From positions 1,240,001-1,304,000 of the forward strand of contig NZ_CP061800.1 in the NCBI RefSeq assembly GCF_017377395.1: a stretch of DNA of 64,000 bases. The letters run 5' to 3'. The notes beneath the pieces are model-generated. The model saw only the letters and a list, made by a program, of their open reading frames with translations, was not told where the DNA came from and did not search any database. The position numbers were made by a program, and so were the translations under genes. Below are positions 59,914 through 64,000 of the stretch, in pieces; the stretch's first letter is position 1, and the number at the start of each line of letters is the position of its first letter. The DNA comes from Desulfonema magnum (GTDB taxonomy: Bacteria; Desulfobacterota; Desulfobacteria; Desulfobacterales; 4be13).

Positions 59914-62280
59914 ATGAAGATATCCAAATTATTATCAAGTTTTATTTGTTTTTTTATGATAATCTCCGTCCTGTCGGCCGAGGTAGATGCTGCGGACTGG
60001 CATCATCTCCGCATCAGCGAAATCATGGCAGAAGACGGCGATTATATGGATTGGATAGAAATCTTTAATTCAGGAAGTCAGCCTGTTCTTCTGGAAAATT
60101 TGTATTTAAGCGATGATCCGGATGACCCGAAAAAATGGCAGTTTCCTTCCGACCTGATTATCCAACCCCGCGGATTTGAAGTATTCTGGGCTGACGGAAT
60201 GGACGCAGGCCGCCACACGAATTTTAAATTAAAACAAAAAGGCGAAAACGTGGGCATATTTGACCCTGAGGGCGGGCGGATAGATTCGGTTGATTATGGA
60301 AAACAAACCTCGGGTGTTTCTTTCGGACGACATCCGGATGAAGGTTCTGTCTGGCTTTTTTTTGGCGAACCCACGCCCGGAAATGAAAACAACACAAAAG
60401 GATATCCGGAATATGATGCAACAGACACACCTCCGTGTCCTCAGTTTTCATTACAAGGTGGTTTTTATACCGGCCGTCAGCTAATTTCACTTTCAAGCCA
60501 ATTACCTGATGCGGAAATCCGATATACACTTGACGGATCAGAACCGGCCCGTTCTTCAAGTTTATACACCAAGCCCATTATTATAAATTCCACAACAGTT
60601 GTAAGCGCACGCGTCTTTGATGCAGGGTGTTTTTCAGGGCCTGTAATGACACAGACTTATTTTATTCAGGAAAGCCATACATTACCGGTCATTTCAATTG
60701 CAACGGACCCGGCTCACCTGTGGGATGATGAAACCGGCATTTATACAGAAGGCACAAACTATGATTCCTTTGAGGGAATAGCGAATTATCTGGAAGATTG
60801 GGAAAGACCGATCCGTCTTGAATTTTACGAAACAGACGGAACCCCCGGATTTAATATGAATGCGGGGATGAAAATTCATGGCGGCTCCGGAAGAGATTAT
60901 TTACAGAAATCCGTATCTGTTCACGCAAGAGAAAGATTCGGCGCGGACGAGATTGCTTATAAGATATTCCCTGATGAGGATATCAGCACGTTTAAATCAT
61001 TTATCCTGCGTAATGACGGGTGCTGCGATGATCTGCGAACCCTGTTCCGAGATGCAATCTTGCACCGTATTGTCAAGGGGCGGATGGATATTGACTTGCA
61101 GGCATACAGACCCTCGGTTGTGTTTTTAAACGGAGAATACTGGGGAATTTTAAATTTCCGTGAAAAGCTGAATGAACATTATCTGGCTTCCCATCACGGC
61201 GTTGATCCTGATGATGTTGATCTTTTAGAAGAGAACAGCAGTGTTGTTGAAGGGGACGCGAAACACTACGAAAATTTGCTGAATTTCATCGAAACCGCTG
61301 ATATGACTTCAGGTGAAAGTTATGAGTATATCCGGACGCAGATGGAGGTGAATGAATATATCAACTATCAGATTGCTGAAATATTCAGTGCCAACAGTGA
61401 CTGGCCTGACAATAACATAAAATACTGGAGACCGAAAACTCCGGAGGGCAAATGGAGATGGCTGCTTTATGATACGGATTATGCCTTTACGGATTACAAA
61501 TATGACGGAATTGAAAAAGCATATGGCACACAGATGTTGTTTCGCAAACTGCTGGAGAATCCTGAGTTTAAAAATGAATTCATTCAGCGATTTGCGTCTT
61601 ATTTAAATACCACGTTCAGGCCGGAACGGGTCATATTTGTTATTGACAGTTTACGAAAAGGTATTGAAACAGAAATGCCGAATCATATCAGAAAATGGGG
61701 AGGAAAATATGGCAGTCACAGTATTTCCTCCATATCTGAGTGGGAAGACAATATTGAGAAAAGAAAAGAATTTGCAACTCAGCGTCTGTCTTATGTCCGT
61801 GAGCATATCAAAGACCACTTCGGATTAAGCGGAACTGTGAAATTCACCCTTGGTACTTCCGAACCCTGTACTGGCAGGATTCTGATTAATGGCGCACCAA
61901 TGCCCACGGGTGACTTTACAGGTATCTGGTTCAAAAATGTTCCCCTACGGCTGGAGGCTGTTCCCAATACGAATTCCCGGTTTGTCAGATGGGAGGGGAT
62001 AGCGGATGGAAATCAGGAGGAGATTTCAGTTACCCTGACAGAAGCTTCTGCAATAACTGCCGTGTTTGAAAGGATTGAACCGACTGAACCGTTCTCTTCT
62101 GTCCCCGGGGATATTGATTCTGACGGTCATGTGACGCTGTGTGATGCGATCATGGCAATTCGGATATGCGCAGGACAGACAACAGGTTTCGTTGTTTTAC
62201 AAAATGATATCAGCGGAGATGGAAAAATCGGAACAGAGGAAACAATATATATTCTCCGAAAGGTCTCTTGTGCCTTTTAA
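59914..62280 (+). CDS. Secreted LTD-CotH protein with dockerin-like C-terminus (CotH copy 3)
   Basis: A 788-residue exported protein (signal peptide about 1-26). Domains: lamin-tail domain (LRISEIMAEDGDYMDWIEIF to GVSFGRHPDEGSVW), a chitobiase-type C-terminal domain (FYTGRQLISLSSQLPDAEIR, YTLDGSEPARSSSLYTKP), a CotH kinase domain (HTLPVISIATDPAHLWDDET onward, with KIHGGSGRDYLQKSVSV, FKSFILRNDGCCDDLRT and the metal-site motif LLYDTDYAF), an InlB-type beta-repeat domain ending ITAVFE, and a dockerin-like EF-hand pair (GDIDSDGHVTLCDAIMAIR, ISGDGKIGTEETIYILRK). The DTD motif differs from DNN in copies 1 and 2, so this is a different subfamily. It likely acts outside the cell. No ribosome-binding site is seen. 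Confidence 0.88.
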   Translation: MKISKLLSSFICFFMIISVLSAEVDAADWHHLRISEIMAEDGDYMDWIEIFNSGSQPVLLENLYLSDDPDDPKKWQFPSDLIIQPRGFEVFWADGMDAGRHTNFKLKQKGENVGIFDPEGGRIDSVDYGKQTSGVSFGRHPDEGSVWLFFGEPTPGNENNTKGYPEYDATDTPPCPQFSLQGGFYTGRQLISLSSQLPDAEIRYTLDGSEPARSSSLYTKPIIINSTTVVSARVFDAGCFSGPVMTQTYFIQESHTLPVISIATDPAHLWDDETGIYTEGTNYDSFEGIANYLEDWERPIRLEFYETDGTPGFNMNAGMKIHGGSGRDYLQKSVSVHARERFGADEIAYKIFPDEDISTFKSFILRNDGCCDDLRTLFRDAILHRIVKGRMDIDLQAYRPSVVFLNGEYWGILNFREKLNEHYLASHHGVDPDDVDLLEENSSVVEGDAKHYENLLNFIETADMTSGESYEYIRTQMEVNEYINYQIAEIFSANSDWPDNNIKYWRPKTPEGKWRWLLYDTDYAFTDYKYDGIEKAYGTQMLFRKLLENPEFKNEFIQRFASYLNTTFRPERVIFVIDSLRKGIETEMPNHIRKWGGKYGSHSISSISEWEDNIEKRKEFATQRLSYVREHIKDHFGLSGTVKFTLGTSEPCTGRILINGAPMPTGDFTGIWFKNVPLRLEAVPNTNSRFVRWEGIADGNQEEISVTLTEASAITAVFERIEPTEPFSSVPGDIDSDGHVTLCDAIMAIRICAGQTTGFVVLQNDISGDGKIGTEETIYILRKVSCAF

Positions 62281-62362
62281 CTGAAAGCTGCTATTCAGAG
62301 CGGTTCGCATTTGAATTGGAATTTATGAGAGTATTGGCGGATCTGATTATCATGCAGAATCC

Positions 62363-62425
62363 AAAAGTACAAGGAAAAGGGATAAGAAAAGGAAAATGGG
62401 CTTATCCCCTTTCCTTGTACTTTTT
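62363..62425 (+). terminator. Hairpin with T-tract after CotH copy 3
   Basis: AAAAGTACAAGGAAAAGGG is mirrored by CCCCTTTCCTTGTACTTTTT about 20 bp later. The stem is long, GC-moderate, and ends in a T-run. It lies 83 bp after the CotH stop. It looks usable in both directions. Confidence 0.7.
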
Positions 62426-62510
62426 GTGCAGGCCGGACCGCTGCTGAGACCGTTCACTGCTGTGATGAGAACGCTCCTGTCAGCAAAATTCGTCAGAGTC
62501 AGTATTTTCA

Positions 62511-62578
62511 CGGGTGTGTCCCGCCTTTTACACAAGGACAGGTTTTATGTGTAAAAGGCGGGACACACCCGTTTTTTT
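62511..62578 (+). terminator. Strong inverted repeat with T7 tail
   Basis: CGGGTGTGTCCCGCCTTTTA pairs with the inverse TAAAAGGCGGGACACACCCG across a short loop, followed by TTTTTTT. The structure of an intrinsic terminator, but no gene ends immediately before it; it marks the left edge of the tandem array. Confidence 0.6.
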
Positions 62579-63153
62579 GCCACGAAGACACGAAGGCACA
62601 AAGTTTCACGAAGTTTCTCTGTGTCTTTGCGGCTGATTTTTTCGGATGTGTGAAAAGCGGAACCGGCCATTTTTTTCGCCACGAAGACACGAAGGCACAA
62701 AGTTTCACGAAGTTTCTCTGTGTCTTTGTGGCTGATTTTTTCGGATGTGTAAAAAGCGGAACCAGCCATTTTTTTCGCCACGAAGACACGAAGGCACAAA
62801 GTTTCACGAAGTTTCTCTGTGTCTTTGTGGCTGATTTTTTCGGATGTGTGAAAAGCGGAACCGGCCATTTTTTTGCCACGAAGACACGCAGGCACAAAGT
62901 TTCACGAAGTTTCTCTGTGTCTTTGTGGCTGATTTTTTCGGATGTGTAAAAAGCGGAACCGGCCATTTTTTTGCCACGAAGACACGCAGGCACAAAGTTT
63001 CACGAAGTTTCTCTGTGTCTTTGCGGCTGATTTTTTCGGATGTGTGAAAAGCGGAACCGGCCATTTTTTTTGCCACGAAGACACGAAGGCACAAAGTTTC
63101 ACGAAGTTTCTCTGTGTCTTTGTGGCTGATTTTTTCGGATGTGTGAAAAGCGG
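62577..63153. repeat. Tandem array of six ~98-bp units
   Basis: GCCACGAAGACACG begins units at about 62580, 62678, 62776, 62873, 62973 and 63072. Each unit also has CACAAAGTTTCACGAAG, then TTTCTCTGTGTCTTTG and GATTTTTTCGGATGTGT. Units differ by single bases (GAAGGCAC or GCAGGCAC; GTGGC or GCGGC). The spacer lengths and identical interior exclude a CRISPR array. Open frames through it on both strands are repeat artefacts. Confidence 0.9.
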
Positions 63154-63373
63154 CTGATTATAACGGATTTAGGGGAGCCTCCGATTTCGGGAGACCGGCC
63201 GCAACTTTCCGTTTTTACAGAGAGCCGGACGGACTTTCCCGGAAGACGGCGGTTTCCGAAGGGGCAAATATCCCGGAGTTTCGGTTTCCGGAACCCCGGC
63301 ACGGACAAATTTCCTGTTTTGTCATTTAATAATTTCAGGAAGTTGTGCCCTCCCCTAAATCCGTTATAATCAG
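63154..63373. mobile_element. 220-bp element with perfect 24-bp terminal inverted repeats
   Basis: The left end CTGATTATAACGGATTTAGG (24 bp in all, to 63177) is exactly the reverse complement of the right end at 63350-63373. The interior is GC-rich with several short palindromes (TTTCGGGAGACCG, GGTTTCCGGAACC) and no gene. It abuts the last unit of the tandem array. No target duplication can be read because the left flank is repeat DNA. Confidence 0.85.
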
Positions 63374-63402
63374 GGCGTTTTCCAGCAGAGCTTTGTATGA
63401 CA

Positions 63403-64000
63403 TCATGTTTTTCCCAACAGCTTTGTCAGGGCCAGGACAAAGCTGTTCATGGAACCAGCATAAGTTTTCATTTCTTGCGCGGTTCCGGCCAGTTGCTCAC
63501 CGCCGGCAGCGAGATTCTGAATCACTTTGTCCACTTCACCCACGGCCCGGTTAATCTCACTGATCCCCATGGCTTGTTCATCAGAGTCATTCGCTACCGC
63601 TTTGACCATTTTGCCGATTCTGAGAGTGTCCAGTTCCATGACGCTGAATGTCTCATTCACCTCTGAAACGATCTTTGCCCCGTCCGTCACTTTCCCCACG
63701 GTCTCTTCAATAATATCACTGGTCTCGCATAATGCCTCCGAGGAGCGGACTGCAAGATTTCGCACTTCGTCCGCGACAATGGAAAAACCGGCACCCGCCT
63801 CGCCGGCCCTTGCGGATTCAATGGAAGCGTTCAAAGCCACCAAATTGGTCTGAAAGGATAACTCGTCAATAAGCTTTATGATCGTCTGAATCTTACGTGT
63901 GGCTGTCGTGATATCCTCCATAAATTGCAACAGCCGCGTCATGGACATGTTCGCGGATTCAATGTTTTTCACGGCGTGATTGGCAAGCCCCCAGGACTGA
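63403..64000 (-). CDS. Methyl-accepting chemotaxis protein, C-terminal signalling domain (N-terminus outside window)
   Basis: The frame is open to the right edge (QSWGLANHAVKNIES continues upstream of 63972). The visible part is the MCP hairpin: IKLIDELSFQTNLVALNASI, then ESARAGEAGAGFSIVADEVR, the highly conserved tip that binds CheA and CheW, and the returning helix with methylation-type Glu/Gln residues (EQAMGISEINRAVGEVDKVI). The sequence ends LALTKLLGKT with no CheR-binding pentapeptide. It should form trimers of dimers and control the kinase CheA. Sensor domain and ligand are not visible. Confidence 0.92.
   Translation of the reverse strand, partial: QSWGLANHAVKNIESANMSMTRLLQFMEDITTATRKIQTIIKLIDELSFQTNLVALNASIESARAGEAGAGFSIVADEVRNLAVRSSEALCETSDIIEETVGKVTDGAKIVSEVNETFSVMELDTLRIGKMVKAVANDSDEQAMGISEINRAVGEVDKVIQNLAAGGEQLAGTAQEMKTYAGSMNSFVLALTKLLGKT

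Noticed and set aside
62577..63153. CRISPR array
   Set aside because: Whole ~98-bp units are conserved, with no unique spacers, and no cas genes are present.
62508..63157. Long frames across the 98-bp array on both strands
   Set aside because: They repeat with the array and have no start signals or recognisable protein features.

Overview
The window comes from a moderately AT-rich Gram-negative genome. RND and MacAB-type efflux parts, outer-membrane lipoproteins, FrhB-type ferredoxin proteins in a polysaccharide locus, a glycyl-radical-enzyme remnant and an unusually heavy load of small repeats suggest a sulfate-reducing Desulfobacterota, perhaps a filamentous Desulfonema-like lineage. That placement is inference; no rRNA or other phylogenetic marker is present.

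Region 1 (1-19.3 kb) is an exopolysaccharide locus. It has a GT2 glycosyltransferase (cut by the left edge) and a YfhO-type membrane protein on +. On - follow an FrhB-like Fe-S protein, a lipid-flippase-like membrane protein, a polysaccharide pyruvyltransferase, a secreted esterase, two AsnB-like amidotransferases around a GT4, a GT-C-type membrane protein broken by a 307-bp mobile element, a transglutaminase-like protein and a DPM1-like GT2.

Region 2 (19.4-35.2 kb) is mixed housekeeping and accessory content: a C45 acyltransferase-like hydrolase, an alpha/beta hydrolase, a decay zone (SDR and glycyl-radical-enzyme relics), a metallophosphoesterase, a BaeSR-like two-component pair, a cold-shock protein, a YigZ protein, a quinone oxidoreductase, an RluA-family enzyme, a DHFR-like reductase, a broken THEP1 NTPase and adenine deaminase.

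Region 3 (35.6-62.3 kb) is the most unusual. On - lie two LTD-CotH proteins, a membrane-fusion protein fused to a propeller-like domain, a TolC-like protein, a VTC-type polyphosphate polymerase and a DUF4956 membrane protein; the middle three overlap by 4 bp. On + lie a 2191-residue lipoprotein with 22 MopE-type Cys/Asp repeats and a third LTD-CotH protein. A MacAB/TolC-like efflux operon (54.6-59.4 kb) sits between the last two. I propose that the VTC/DUF4956/adaptor/TolC-like set makes a polyanion and exports it to the cell surface, where the CotH proteins act. The right edge cuts a methyl-accepting chemotaxis protein.

Intergenic DNA is filled with short inverted-repeat elements (at least four families), heptanucleotide tandem arrays, REP-like palindromes and larger tandem arrays. 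Several touch gene starts or supply stop codons, and one has clearly interrupted a gene.
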